Assembly (NCBI GenBank): GCA_964519955.1
Contig: CAZFLM010000141.1
Location: 1 to 9,548, forward strand
DNA: 9,548 bases
Direction of reading: 5' to 3'
From: CAZFLM01 sp964519955
GTDB lineage: Bacteria; Armatimonadota; Chthonomonadetes; Chthonomonadales; CAJBBX01
A model generated the notes under the pieces. The model was not told the DNA's origin and ran no database searches. It saw only the letters and a list, made by a program, of their open reading frames with translations. Positions 1 to 6,073 of the stretch are shown here, piece by piece. A program made the translations under genes and the position numbers. Every line of letters starts with the position of its first letter. The first letter of the stretch is position 1.

Positions 1-101
1 AGGCGCGTGCCGCGTGCGCCGGGAGATCAATCACCCGGCTGGCGGGCTTGCGGCCAACCGTCCTCCGGACGGGTGCGGGCCGGGCGTTCGTCGCCATGTG
101 C
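1..101. other. Non-coding sequence downstream of the GH36 gene
   Basis: This edge segment follows the stop codon of the minus-strand GH36 gene. I see no gene start or convincing coding frame. It contains a perfect short hairpin at 58-72 and a weaker inverted repeat (CCGGG/CCCGG arms, about 19-38). Neither is followed by a T-run on the minus strand, so a canonical intrinsic terminator is not supported, although the hairpins could still act at the 3' end of the transcript. Confidence 0.5.
58..72. repeat. GC-rich hairpin, CCGTCC/GGACGG arms
   Basis: The arms CCGTCC and GGACGG pair perfectly over six bases around the three-base loop TCC, and the element is followed by GGTG. A near-identical hairpin lies at 8172-8187 in another intergenic region. 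The minus-strand reading places it about 30 bases past the GH36 stop codon. It is probably a dispersed palindromic repeat or a 3'-end stabiliser rather than a T-tailed terminator. Confidence 0.5.
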
Positions 102-2264
102 CTACCGCTCGACCGAGTAGAAGATGAGACGGGAGCCGCGCCGGTTCGGGATGGTCACCTCGAAGCCCTTGTCGCGGATGGCCTTCCCCGAGGCGGCCCA
201 GGCCTTGCCGGTGTCGTAGTCCTCGAAGCGGTAGCGCTTGGCCGGGTCGATGGTGAGGAGGTCGAACGTCATCGCGCGCACGTCGCTCTTGGCGCGGCGC
301 AGGGCCAGGATCATCCCCGCCTGCTCCTCCGGCAGGTAGAGCTGGTAGGCGGACCAGGCGGCCGGGTCTCGCTGGCGGTTCGTGAGCGGGTAGTAGTCGC
401 CGCGGAAGTACTTCTTGCAGCGCTTGGCCTGGACCACGTTGGCCTTGAGTTGGCGCCACTCGGCCTCGGTCTTGGCGACGATCGCGTTCTCCTGGCCAGG
501 GCTCAGCGCGCATCGGGCCTCGTACGTGTCGTAGGTCATCCAGCCGCGGATCATGCTGCCCTGGCTCGGCAGCCAGTGGAGGATGCCGAAGCTGTGGTCC
601 TGGGTCGACTCCTCGGTGGCCTCCGGGAAGCAGTTGTAGTCGCTGCGCCAGAGCGGCTGGCCGCGCGAGATGCTCTCCAGATCGATCCGCCGCCCCCCGC
701 TCGCGCAGTTAAGGATCGCCAGATTCGGGAAGCGCTTCAACAGCTCATCCCAGAAGGCAAAGTGCCCCTCGATGAAGCGCATCTCCTTCATCCCCCACCG
801 GTTCGGTTCGGCGGCGGCCTCCAGGTAGGCGTTCGGTTCGAGGTTGAAGTCCTCCTCGTACCAGTCGATGCCGTAGTCCTTCACCAGGCCGGCGACCGTG
901 TCCACCGCCCACCGGAACGCCTCCGGCTTGCCGAGGTCGAGCAGGAGCGTCTGGCCGTCGTGGCGCGGGGCGTCGCGGGTCTCCGTCAAGAAGTACTCCG
1001 GGTGCTGGAGGGTGATGGGGCGGCCCTGGATGGCGCGGCAGGGCTCCACCCACACGAGGAACTGCATGGCGGCCGCGTGGGCTGCGTCGGCGACGGGCTT
1101 CAGCGTGCAGTTGTGCCAGTTCGGGTTGGGGCGCCAGTCGCCGGCCATCGGGCCCCAGTCGCCCTCGAAGACCGTGCGCGACGGCACCGTGCCCGTGCCG
1201 TACCAGCCGGCGTCGAACCAGTACACGTCGAACGGGACCTGGTGCTGCTTGACCTGCTCGATGATCTCCAGGTGCTCCTTCGACGGGATGCCGCCCCACA
1301 CGACGCCGGAGATGGGCGGCTCGACCGGCTTGCCGTCGATGTGCGGCGTGTAGTGGTCGCGGACGAGGCGGCGGAACAGGTTCTGCCCGTGCATCATCTC
1401 GCCTTGCCAGTAGAGCGCCAGGTTCAGCGTGCAGCGGACCGACCCGCCGGGGTGCAAGATCGTGTCGAGGTTCTCGACCCCGGCCAGGATGGTCGACTTG
1501 CCGCCGCCCTGGTGGTCGAAGTAGGCCCGCCACGCGCCGCTCCAGCCGAGCCCGGTGATGAGCCCGTCGCCTCCGGTCTGGTAGTTGAAGAAGGGGAGCC
1601 AGTGGCTGCTAGAGCGCTTGTCGTTCGGCATGAGGTAGGCGTGCGTTCGCGCCCACTCCGCGTTGCACGGGGAGTCCATGGGGATGCGGCGGCGCTTGTC
1701 CCACATGGAGTTGTGCATGATCTCGCTGAGGAGCTGGAAGTCGTCCTCATGGCCCGGCGAGCCGATGGAGCGGTGGAGGATGGGCATCGCGTCACCCGCC
1801 GCATCCCAGCGTGTGTCGATGCCCCAGAAGTCGTGGATCTTCGCCGAGTCCGCCTGCCCGTCGTTGCGGACGCGCACGACCCACTGGAACGCGGGCATGC
1901 CCTTGAACTCGGTCAGGCGCATCTCGCAGGTGAGCTGGGTCTGGCCGTCGTGCCACGTAAGGACGTGGGCGCGCGTCCCGTCCGGCTGCCAGTCGCCCGA
2001 TACGACCTTCGCCGCGCCGACGCGCACCCACTCGCGGCTGCTGCGGTCGCCGCACTTGAACGAGAACGGCAGGTCGGCGGTGTAGCGCCCGCCATCGCCC
2101 GGCCCTTTGCCGAGGAGGAAGCCCTTCCACTGCTCGACGAACGCCATCTCGCCCGCACTGGGGCGCGAGGAGTAGGGCTCGACGGGCAGCTTCGCGCCGC
2201 CGGCAGCGGCCGCGGAGCACGTCGCCGCGCAGAGCAGCAGCAGGACGGCGGATGGCTGGATCAT
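102..2264 (-). CDS. Secreted GH36-type alpha-galactosidase (melibiase-like)
   Basis: Predicted 720-residue exported glycoside hydrolase of the GH36/melibiase clan, which removes terminal alpha-galactose from oligosaccharides such as raffinose or from galactomannan side chains. Residues 1-20 form a signal peptide (hydrophobic VLLLLCAATCSAAAA). The N-terminal 300 residues fit the family's beta-sandwich. The central barrel shows FDVYWFDAGWYG (345-356), LVWVEP (403-408), the probable nucleophile D472 in DWYEEDFN (467-474), NCASGGRRID (519-528) and the probable acid/base D542 in WRSDYN (539-544). A C-terminal beta domain follows. Length is typical of GH36. The start at 2264 is chosen because AAAGGA lies six bases upstream and the signal peptide begins there; the frame stays open further upstream, but that part is Pro/Arg-rich and non-coding in character. 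The Lys of the usual KWD nucleophile motif is replaced by Glu, so substrate may differ. Family membership is firm; exact substrate is inferred. Confidence 0.92.
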   Translation of the reverse strand: MIQPSAVLLLLCAATCSAAAAGGAKLPVEPYSSRPSAGEMAFVEQWKGFLLGKGPGDGGRYTADLPFSFKCGDRSSREWVRVGAAKVVSGDWQPDGTRAHVLTWHDGQTQLTCEMRLTEFKGMPAFQWVVRVRNDGQADSAKIHDFWGIDTRWDAAGDAMPILHRSIGSPGHEDDFQLLSEIMHNSMWDKRRRIPMDSPCNAEWARTHAYLMPNDKRSSSHWLPFFNYQTGGDGLITGLGWSGAWRAYFDHQGGGKSTILAGVENLDTILHPGGSVRCTLNLALYWQGEMMHGQNLFRRLVRDHYTPHIDGKPVEPPISGVVWGGIPSKEHLEIIEQVKQHQVPFDVYWFDAGWYGTGTVPSRTVFEGDWGPMAGDWRPNPNWHNCTLKPVADAAHAAAMQFLVWVEPCRAIQGRPITLQHPEYFLTETRDAPRHDGQTLLLDLGKPEAFRWAVDTVAGLVKDYGIDWYEEDFNLEPNAYLEAAAEPNRWGMKEMRFIEGHFAFWDELLKRFPNLAILNCASGGRRIDLESISRGQPLWRSDYNCFPEATEESTQDHSFGILHWLPSQGSMIRGWMTYDTYEARCALSPGQENAIVAKTEAEWRQLKANVVQAKRCKKYFRGDYYPLTNRQRDPAAWSAYQLYLPEEQAGMILALRRAKSDVRAMTFDLLTIDPAKRYRFEDYDTGKAWAASGKAIRDKGFEVTIPNRRGSRLIFYSVER

Positions 2265-2270
2265 GGGCGT

Positions 2271-2276
2271 TCCTTT
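2271..2276 (-). promoter_or_regulatory. Ribosome binding site of the GH36 gene
   Basis: The minus strand reads AAAGGA six bases before the ATG at 2264. This spacing is ideal and decides the start over the open frame that continues another 87 codons upstream. Confidence 0.75.
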
Positions 2277-2315
2277 GTGTGGCGCGAGGGGGCTACCCAC
2301 CCCGGCCTTCGGCCA

Positions 2316-2336
2316 CCCCTCCCGAATCGGGAGGGG
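2316..2336. repeat. 9-bp perfect hairpin upstream of the GH36 gene
   Basis: Arms CCCCTCCCG and CGGGAGGGG pair perfectly around the loop AAT. It begins about 50 bases upstream of the GH36 start and could form in the 5' leader if the promoter is upstream of it. The flanking GGCC-TTC-GGCC palindrome makes a compact double-hairpin unit, typical of dispersed intergenic palindromes. Confidence 0.65.
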
Positions 2337-2430
2337 ACGTTGCGCGGGCGTCGAGCGCCTGGCGGTTGGCGGCGCAGTGGCCGGCGGCGTCAGGTCCGGC
2401 GGTTGAAAGCGCGCCTCGCGTACGGCACGA

Positions 2431-2448
2431 AGCCCGCCTGCGCGGGCT
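2431..2448. repeat. 7-bp perfect hairpin, AGCCCGC/GCGGGCT
   Basis: Arms AGCCCGC (2431-2437) and GCGGGCT (2442-2448) flank the loop CTGC. The preceding GGTTGAAAGCGC (2401-2412) resembles, in reverse complement, the GCTTCAACCGG stretch at 8145-8155, suggesting parts of a shared repeat family scattered across the locus. Confidence 0.6.
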
Positions 2449-2484
2449 GAACGGCTGGGCGGTGCCGCGACCGATCCCATGGAG

Positions 2485-2504
2485 GGTCGGCCTCCGTGCC
2501 GACC
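2485..2504. repeat. 7-bp perfect hairpin, GGTCGGC/GCCGACC
   Basis: Arms GGTCGGC (2485-2491) and GCCGACC (2498-2504) flank the six-base loop CTCCGT. On the minus strand it lies about 72 bases past the stop codon of the 2577-3191 gene. There is no following T-run. It may be a dispersed palindrome or an RNA 3'-end structure. Confidence 0.6.
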
Positions 2505-2576
2505 GGGGCGGTGGGGCAAACGCATGTGCTTGCGATCACCCCGCCGTCCGTCCTCGCGATCCCGTGCCTCCGGCGG

Positions 2577-3191
2577 CTACCAGAGCTTCCACCACGGCTT
2601 CTTGGCGGGTTCTGGCGCAGGCGCTCGCTCCCTGGGCGCGGCGGGCGGAGGTGGCGCGGGCCTCCGAGCGGCTGCGCGACGCACATTGCGCGCGAAGGAC
2701 AAGCTCGGGCGATCGAGGGGCGTCCGGCCCTCATAGTCCTCCTCGGACTCCGAATCGCTATCGTCGTCCGCGTGGTCTTCCTCCCACGTCAGCAGCTTGC
2801 GGGCGTACCAGACGGCGTCCTCGGGGCCCCAGCGGCCGTCATCGGCGTCGGTCTGGTCGAAGATTCCCTGTGTCATCTCCGCCAGAACGGCCCCAGCAAT
2901 GATGGAGCTGTACCACTCCGCCTCGTCGCCGTGCGTGACCAGATCGATGCAGGCAGACAGTCCGGCGGGCACCCCGGCTCTGCGAGTCTCGTCCGCTGAC
3001 AGCCGGCCGGCGAAGTACTCGAAGCCTGCCTCCTCGCCATCGTACTCGCCCGGCAGGAAACCGGTGTGCTCCCACGGGTCGAAGTCCGTGTCGATCATCA
3101 CATCGAAGCCGCGCTCACGGATCGCTGCCTGCCACTGCTCAGGCGAGGGCATCTTCTGCGGGTCCAGGTACACCTGCACTTCGACCGACAT
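2577..3191 (-). CDS. Uncharacterised 204-residue protein with C-terminal KKPWWKLW tail
   Basis: I do not assign a function. The N-terminal domain (about 1-135) is compact and mixed alpha/beta in appearance, starting SVEVQVYLDPQKMPSPEQW with later FDPWEHTGFLPGEY and GFEYFAGR segments. From memory it resembles conserved hypothetical proteins whose N-termini read like this, but I cannot name a family. After it come an acidic stretch (137-153, mostly Asp/Glu/Ser), a basic stretch (161-177), a Pro/Ala-rich linker (178-196) and the aromatic tail KKPWWKLW (197-204). This ordered disorder plus terminal aromatic motif suggests a docking peptide. There is no signal peptide or membrane span. The ATG at 3191 follows a perfect AGGAGG. 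It lies 39 bases behind the 3231-3845 gene and is probably co-transcribed with it. Confidence 0.85.
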   Translation of the reverse strand: MSVEVQVYLDPQKMPSPEQWQAAIRERGFDVMIDTDFDPWEHTGFLPGEYDGEEAGFEYFAGRLSADETRRAGVPAGLSACIDLVTHGDEAEWYSSIIAGAVLAEMTQGIFDQTDADDGRWGPEDAVWYARKLLTWEEDHADDDSDSESEEDYEGRTPLDRPSLSFARNVRRAAARRPAPPPPAAPRERAPAPEPAKKPWWKLW

Positions 3192-3197
3192 GGTTGG

Positions 3198-3203
3198 CCT
3201 CCT
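3198..3203 (-). promoter_or_regulatory. Consensus ribosome binding site AGGAGG
   Basis: A perfect AGGAGG on the minus strand lies six bases before the ATG at 3191. It is the strongest Shine-Dalgarno sequence in the window, implying efficient translation of this small gene relative to its neighbours. Confidence 0.8.
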
Positions 3204-3230
3204 ATGGCGTGTTCGGGCGCCAGCTTGCCC

Positions 3231-3845
3231 TCAGGCGAGCTTCAGTGCGGCCCTCGTCTGACTGGCCCACTCCTCCAGCATTGCGCGAGCGATAGCGGGG
3301 TCCTCCTCCAGGGCATCGAGAAGCCTCCCGGCTCGCGCATGGATGTCCATCAGCCATGTGGCGGCGGGCTGATCCGCGAACCGCCGTGCCACGCGCTTCT
3401 TCAGGGAACGGAGACTCCTGACTGCCCCTTTGCGGTCGCCGGCCAGAGCAAGGGAGTAGGCGTGCCGCTCATGCGCACGCTCCGATCCCCTGACGCGGCT
3501 GTGCTCGTAGCGGGCGACGCTAGCCGCGTCGTTCACGCGGTCGACTGTCGCCTCGGCCTTGTGCATGGCCTTGACCACGCGCCGCATCTCCGCGACCTCG
3601 TTCTCCGGGGTCACGAGCGCGCTGTAAAGGGTGCTCGAGAAGAAGACATTGTCATCCGGAACGTAGAGGGGCATCACGATGAGCGCGACCTGTAACGCCT
3701 CCGGCGCGCTCGACCGGTCGAAGAAGTAGCCCCTGAGGACGTACTCGATCGGCTCCTTGTGGAGCAACCGCCCCTTCTGGCGATAGCCGGGGAACTCCGC
3801 GATCACGTAGGTGCTGAGAAGCTTCGTCACCTGAGCTACATTCAT
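3231..3845 (-). CDS. Uncharacterised 204-residue protein, orphan accessory family
   Basis: I cannot name a function. Residues 1-80 look like a folded domain with conserved-looking elements: FPGYRQKGRLLHKEPIEYVL (18-37), RGYFFDRSS (38-46) and IVMPLYVPDDNVFFS (56-70). The pattern of a Gly-Arg-Leu-Leu loop followed by RG-aromatic and PLYVPDD recalls conserved hypothetical proteins I have seen near accessory loci, without characterised members that I know. Residues 83-204 are predicted mostly helical and rich in Arg, Glu and Ala, possibly a TPR/HEAT-like helical bundle. No signal peptide. The ATG at 3845 is preferred over the upstream frame start at 3902 because GAGG sits seven bases before it and the longer version would overlap the preceding gene's end. 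It starts 26 bases past the oxidoreductase stop, suggesting read-through. One 60-base line (3781-3840) is 58% GC, lower than the neighbours. Confidence 0.85.
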   Translation of the reverse strand: MNVAQVTKLLSTYVIAEFPGYRQKGRLLHKEPIEYVLRGYFFDRSSAPEALQVALIVMPLYVPDDNVFFSSTLYSALVTPENEVAEMRRVVKAMHKAEATVDRVNDAASVARYEHSRVRGSERAHERHAYSLALAGDRKGAVRSLRSLKKRVARRFADQPAATWLMDIHARAGRLLDALEEDPAIARAMLEEWASQTRAALKLA

Positions 3846-3852
3846 CGTCTCG

Positions 3853-3856
3853 CCTC
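3853..3856 (-). promoter_or_regulatory. Ribosome binding site GAGG
   Basis: GAGG lies seven bases upstream of the ATG at 3845 on the minus strand and supports that start over the more upstream one that would overlap the oxidoreductase gene. Confidence 0.55.
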
Positions 3857-3871
3857 GCGAAGGCGCGCGCC

Positions 3872-5116
3872 CTACTCCCCGTGGTAGCCCTGGGTGGCCC
3901 ACTGGGCGCGGGCGCGGGCGATGGTCTCGGGCGATGGCGCCACGTAGCCGCGGAGCGACGGGGGCAGTTGGCCCGGGGCGTCACCCTCCGGGAATGGCGA
4001 GGCGTTGTCGCCATCCAGCGCGGCGCGGGCGGCCTCGTCGCGGAAGTCCGGGATGCGGAACGGTTTGCCCTCCTCCAGGCAGGAGCGCCAGCCCAGGATG
4101 CCGACTGCCGCCATCGCGACGCCACGATACACGTCGAGGTAGGGCTGCTCGCCGCTGCGGATGGCGTTGGCGAAGTGGAAGTTCATCCAGAAGTCGCCGC
4201 CACCGTGGCCCGCCGCTCGCGCCAGGTCGGCGTGCTCGGGCCAGTCCGGTACGTAGGTCGTGTCGGTGGGCGCGCCGGGCTGGCGCAGCCAATCCTCGTG
4301 GTGGATGCGCACGGTGGCCCAGTGGTTCGGCTCGGCGGTGGCCAGCAGGCCGCGGTCGCCGTGCACCTCGTAGCGCACGCGGTGGATGGAGCTGAGGCAC
4401 AGGCCGAAGAGGCGGAACACGGCGCCGTTGGCGGTGCGCACCAGCGTGATGGTGCCGGGGTCAGCCACCCGCACCACGTTGGGCGACTGCGTGCGCTCCT
4501 CGACGATGGAGAGCGCGTTAACGCTGACGGGCATCTGATCGGTGATGCACATGAGCGGGGCCAGCGCGTGCGAGCAGTAGTAGGTGGGGGGGAGCCAGTT
4601 CCGCCAGTGGTTGATGCCCGGCGAGATCGAGAGCCTCCACGCCTCCTCGGCGGGGTGGTTGTACTCGCCCTCGGCGTAGCGCACGTCGCCGACCTCCCCG
4701 GCCAGGTAGAGGCGCCGCATCTCCTGCGCGGCCGACGAGAACGGGTAGTTCTCCGCGAACATGTAGACCTTGCCGCTGCGCTCGACCGCACGGCACAGCG
4801 CGGCGCCCTCGGCGAGCGTCTTGCAGGCCATGGTCTCGCTCATGACGTGCTTGCCGGCGGCCAGCGCCTTGATGGCGAACGGGGCGTGCTCGTGGAAGAA
4901 GTTGGCCAGCACGACCGCGTCCATGTCATGCTCGAGGAAGCGGTCGTAGTCGGTGTAGGTGGCGACGCCCAACTGCGCGCCGGCCTGGTCGAGCCGCTCC
5001 TTCCACGTGTCGCACAGCGCGACCAGCTCCATCCCAACCGTCTCGGTGGCCCCTGACGCGAAGCTCAGCCCGCGCCCGACGCCCACGACCCCAACCCTGA
5101 TCTTCGTCCCGCTCAT
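3872..5116 (-). CDS. Gfo/Idh/MocA-family NAD(P)-dependent oxidoreductase
   Basis: Predicted 414-residue cytoplasmic enzyme of the Gfo/Idh/MocA family, which oxidises or reduces sugars, inositols or sugar derivatives using a bound nicotinamide cofactor. The Rossmann fold is clear: VGVVGVGRG (8-16) is the dinucleotide loop, LVALCDTW (31-38) the second strand with the acidic residue, and MDAVVLANFFHEHAPFAIKA (65-84) the next strand and helix. AGKHVMSETMACKT (87-100) occupies the place of the family's EKP motif, but the Lys is absent and Glu is followed by Thr. YYCSHALAPLMCITD (179-193) corresponds to the catalytic His region (H183). HGGGDFWMNFHFANAI (304-319) and YLDVYRGVAMAAVGI (326-340) complete the C-terminal domain. 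The start at 5116 is chosen because GGGGGA lies eight bases upstream and the Rossmann strand begins at once. Alternatives in the same family include hydrolases such as GH109. The substrate is unknown; sugar processing is inferred from the GH36 neighbour. Confidence 0.9.
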   Translation of the reverse strand: MSGTKIRVGVVGVGRGLSFASGATETVGMELVALCDTWKERLDQAGAQLGVATYTDYDRFLEHDMDAVVLANFFHEHAPFAIKALAAGKHVMSETMACKTLAEGAALCRAVERSGKVYMFAENYPFSSAAQEMRRLYLAGEVGDVRYAEGEYNHPAEEAWRLSISPGINHWRNWLPPTYYCSHALAPLMCITDQMPVSVNALSIVEERTQSPNVVRVADPGTITLVRTANGAVFRLFGLCLSSIHRVRYEVHGDRGLLATAEPNHWATVRIHHEDWLRQPGAPTDTTYVPDWPEHADLARAAGHGGGDFWMNFHFANAIRSGEQPYLDVYRGVAMAAVGILGWRSCLEEGKPFRIPDFRDEAARAALDGDNASPFPEGDAPGQLPPSLRGYVAPSPETIARARAQWATQGYHGE

Positions 5117-5407
5117 CCGCTGCATCCCCCGGCAATGGAAGTGGCGCGCCCACCGTCGATGGCAGGCACGCCACATGGGTTCGGCGTAGGGGGTGCGGGT
5201 TCCTTGGTTGCGGGGGGACGAAGGGCGAACGGCGGCGCACCACAGAGACGCAGAGACCACGGAGGGGGCACAGAGAACGGCGGGGACGAGAGGGTGGACT
5301 TCGGCGCGATGACCTTGGCGCGCAGGGCTCAGGGCAGAGGAAGTCGACGGTGAAGCCTGCCTCGGCGAGGGCGCCGCCGGGCGAGTGCCGTCCGGTGCCG
5401 GCGGCTG
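5117..5407. other. Intergenic region with a CACAGAG-type repeat
   Basis: About 290 bases between the broken small gene and the oxidoreductase. It should hold the oxidoreductase promoter, but no clear -35/-10 pair is visible. GGGGGA at 5125-5130 (minus strand) is the likely ribosome binding site for the gene at 3872-5116. A degenerate repeat occupies 5239-5277. At 5338-5406 one minus-strand frame reads SPGGALAEAGFTVDFL, which looks protein-like but runs into low-complexity Pro/Arg sequence; it may be a gene remnant. Confidence 0.5.
5239..5277. repeat. Degenerate CACAGAG/CGCAGAG/CACGGAG repeat
   Basis: The plus strand reads, in succession, CCACAGAGA, CGCAGAGA, CCACGGAGG and GCACAGAGA, four close variants of one eight- to nine-base unit, purine-rich on this strand. 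From memory, runs of CAC(A/G)GAG are widespread intergenic repeats in large genomes of Planctomycetota, Verrucomicrobiota, Acidobacteriota and Cyanobacteria. Function is unknown; not a CRISPR array, since the units are contiguous with no spacers. Confidence 0.65.
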
Positions 5408-6038
5408 CTAGGCTCGTTCGCGGCGCAATCGCGCCTTGATGGCCTTGGCAGCCGCCTGCTCAATGCCCACCCAGGGATAGGGAAGGGGACTACCCGCGTC
5501 GATGATCCTCAGTGACTCTGCATCGCCCACTCCGCGGAGGGCGCACAGCACCGAGTTCCGCTGATCTGGCGTATGCGTCATCGGGAGGAGAGCATGCAGA
5601 CGCTCCCTCACGACAGACCGCTGACCCGCGGTTGTCGCAACCGGATGCTTGAACGAAAGGAGCAGATTGAACGTGTCAGCCAGTGCTACTTGCTCGGAAA
5701 GGTCGCTGGAGGCGTCGAGCGGAACGTGTGCGAGGAGCAGCAACGCCGTTTCCAGGGCATCGGCGTCGGCGAGTTCCTCGAGAAGAGCCAGAACGAAGGT
5801 CAGATAGGACCGATCGCTTCTGACCAGCTCGGCAGTACGCGATGGCGGTTAGCGCCCACTTCCGGAATGGTATCTCCACGCCAAGCGCAGTGGGCCCGCC
5901 ATCGGTCCAACCGCACTCACCGATAAGGCGCTCGAGTTCGTCCGCCAGATCGGGGTGGCGTTCCTTCGCGGCCCGCAGGATATGCTCGACCTCCAGTTCA
6001 TCGCGGAGAGCCTTGGACCTGAGAGTTGCCAACCTCAT
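5408..6038 (-). pseudogene. Frameshifted gene for a small helical-repeat (HEAT-like) protein
   Basis: Two overlapping minus-strand frames join into one plausible protein of about 209 residues. The 5' frame begins at the ATG at 6038 (MRLATLRSKALRDELEVEHI) and runs well through RKWALTAIAYC, then turns into Arg/Ser/Gly nonsense. The second frame takes over with ELVRSDRSYLTFVLALLEEL and continues to the stop at 5408. The second frame has a stop at 5849-5851, so the shift lies between about 5848 and 5825 and equals one inserted base or two lost. The Leu/Ala-rich helical content (LLEELADADALETALLLLAH, then VALADTFNLLLSF, then helical hairpins at the end) suggests a HEAT-like solenoid. No function is assigned. 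It starts 35 bases past the stop of the 6074-8107 gene; GAGG is 11 bases upstream, a weak site. One sampled line (5641-5700) is 52% GC against about 72% at 6541-6600, hinting at transfer. A sequencing error could also explain the shift. Confidence 0.75.
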
Positions 6039-6073
6039 GGCTTGGTGAACCTCGTCACGCGTTCAGCCCAATT

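Larger units (their letters stand above)
2265..2576. other. Intergenic region rich in hairpins
   Basis: About 312 bases between two same-strand genes. No reading frame here looks like protein. It holds three perfect GC-rich hairpins (2316-2336, 2431-2448, 2485-2504), a small GGCC-TTC-GGCC palindrome at 2304-2314, and a copy of CCGTCCTCGCG at 2548-2558 that matches the left arm and loop of the hairpin at 8172. The promoter of the GH36 gene should lie here, but I see no convincing -35/-10 pair. None of the hairpins is followed by a T-run on the minus strand. Confidence 0.6.

Noticed and set aside
2316..2336. Intrinsic terminator
   Set aside because: The hairpin is strong but neither strand has a T-run after it.
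48..2450. 800-codon open frame on the plus strand opposite the GH36 gene
   Set aside because: The translation is Val/Arg/Leu/Ala-rich with no domain, and it mirrors a clear GH36 gene. High GC leaves few stops in the antisense frame.
2265..2525. 87-codon upstream extension of the GH36 frame
   Set aside because: It runs through intergenic hairpins, is Pro/Arg-rich, and the ATG at 2264 has both a ribosome site and a signal peptide.
2252..2902. Plus-strand frame across the 2265-2576 gap
   Set aside because: Translation is low-complexity (Arg/Pro/Ser), crosses hairpins and overlaps a convincing minus-strand gene.
3881..5056. 391-codon plus-strand frame opposite the oxidoreductase gene
   Set aside because: No Rossmann or other motif, biased composition, and fully covered by a clear Gfo/Idh/MocA gene on the other strand.
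5117..5260. 48-codon upstream extension of the oxidoreductase frame
   Set aside because: The extension passes through part of the CACAGAG repeat, has no ribosome site, and the family normally begins within a few residues of the Rossmann strand.
5239..5277. CRISPR array
   Set aside because: Units are short, imperfect and contiguous, with no regular spacers and no cas genes.
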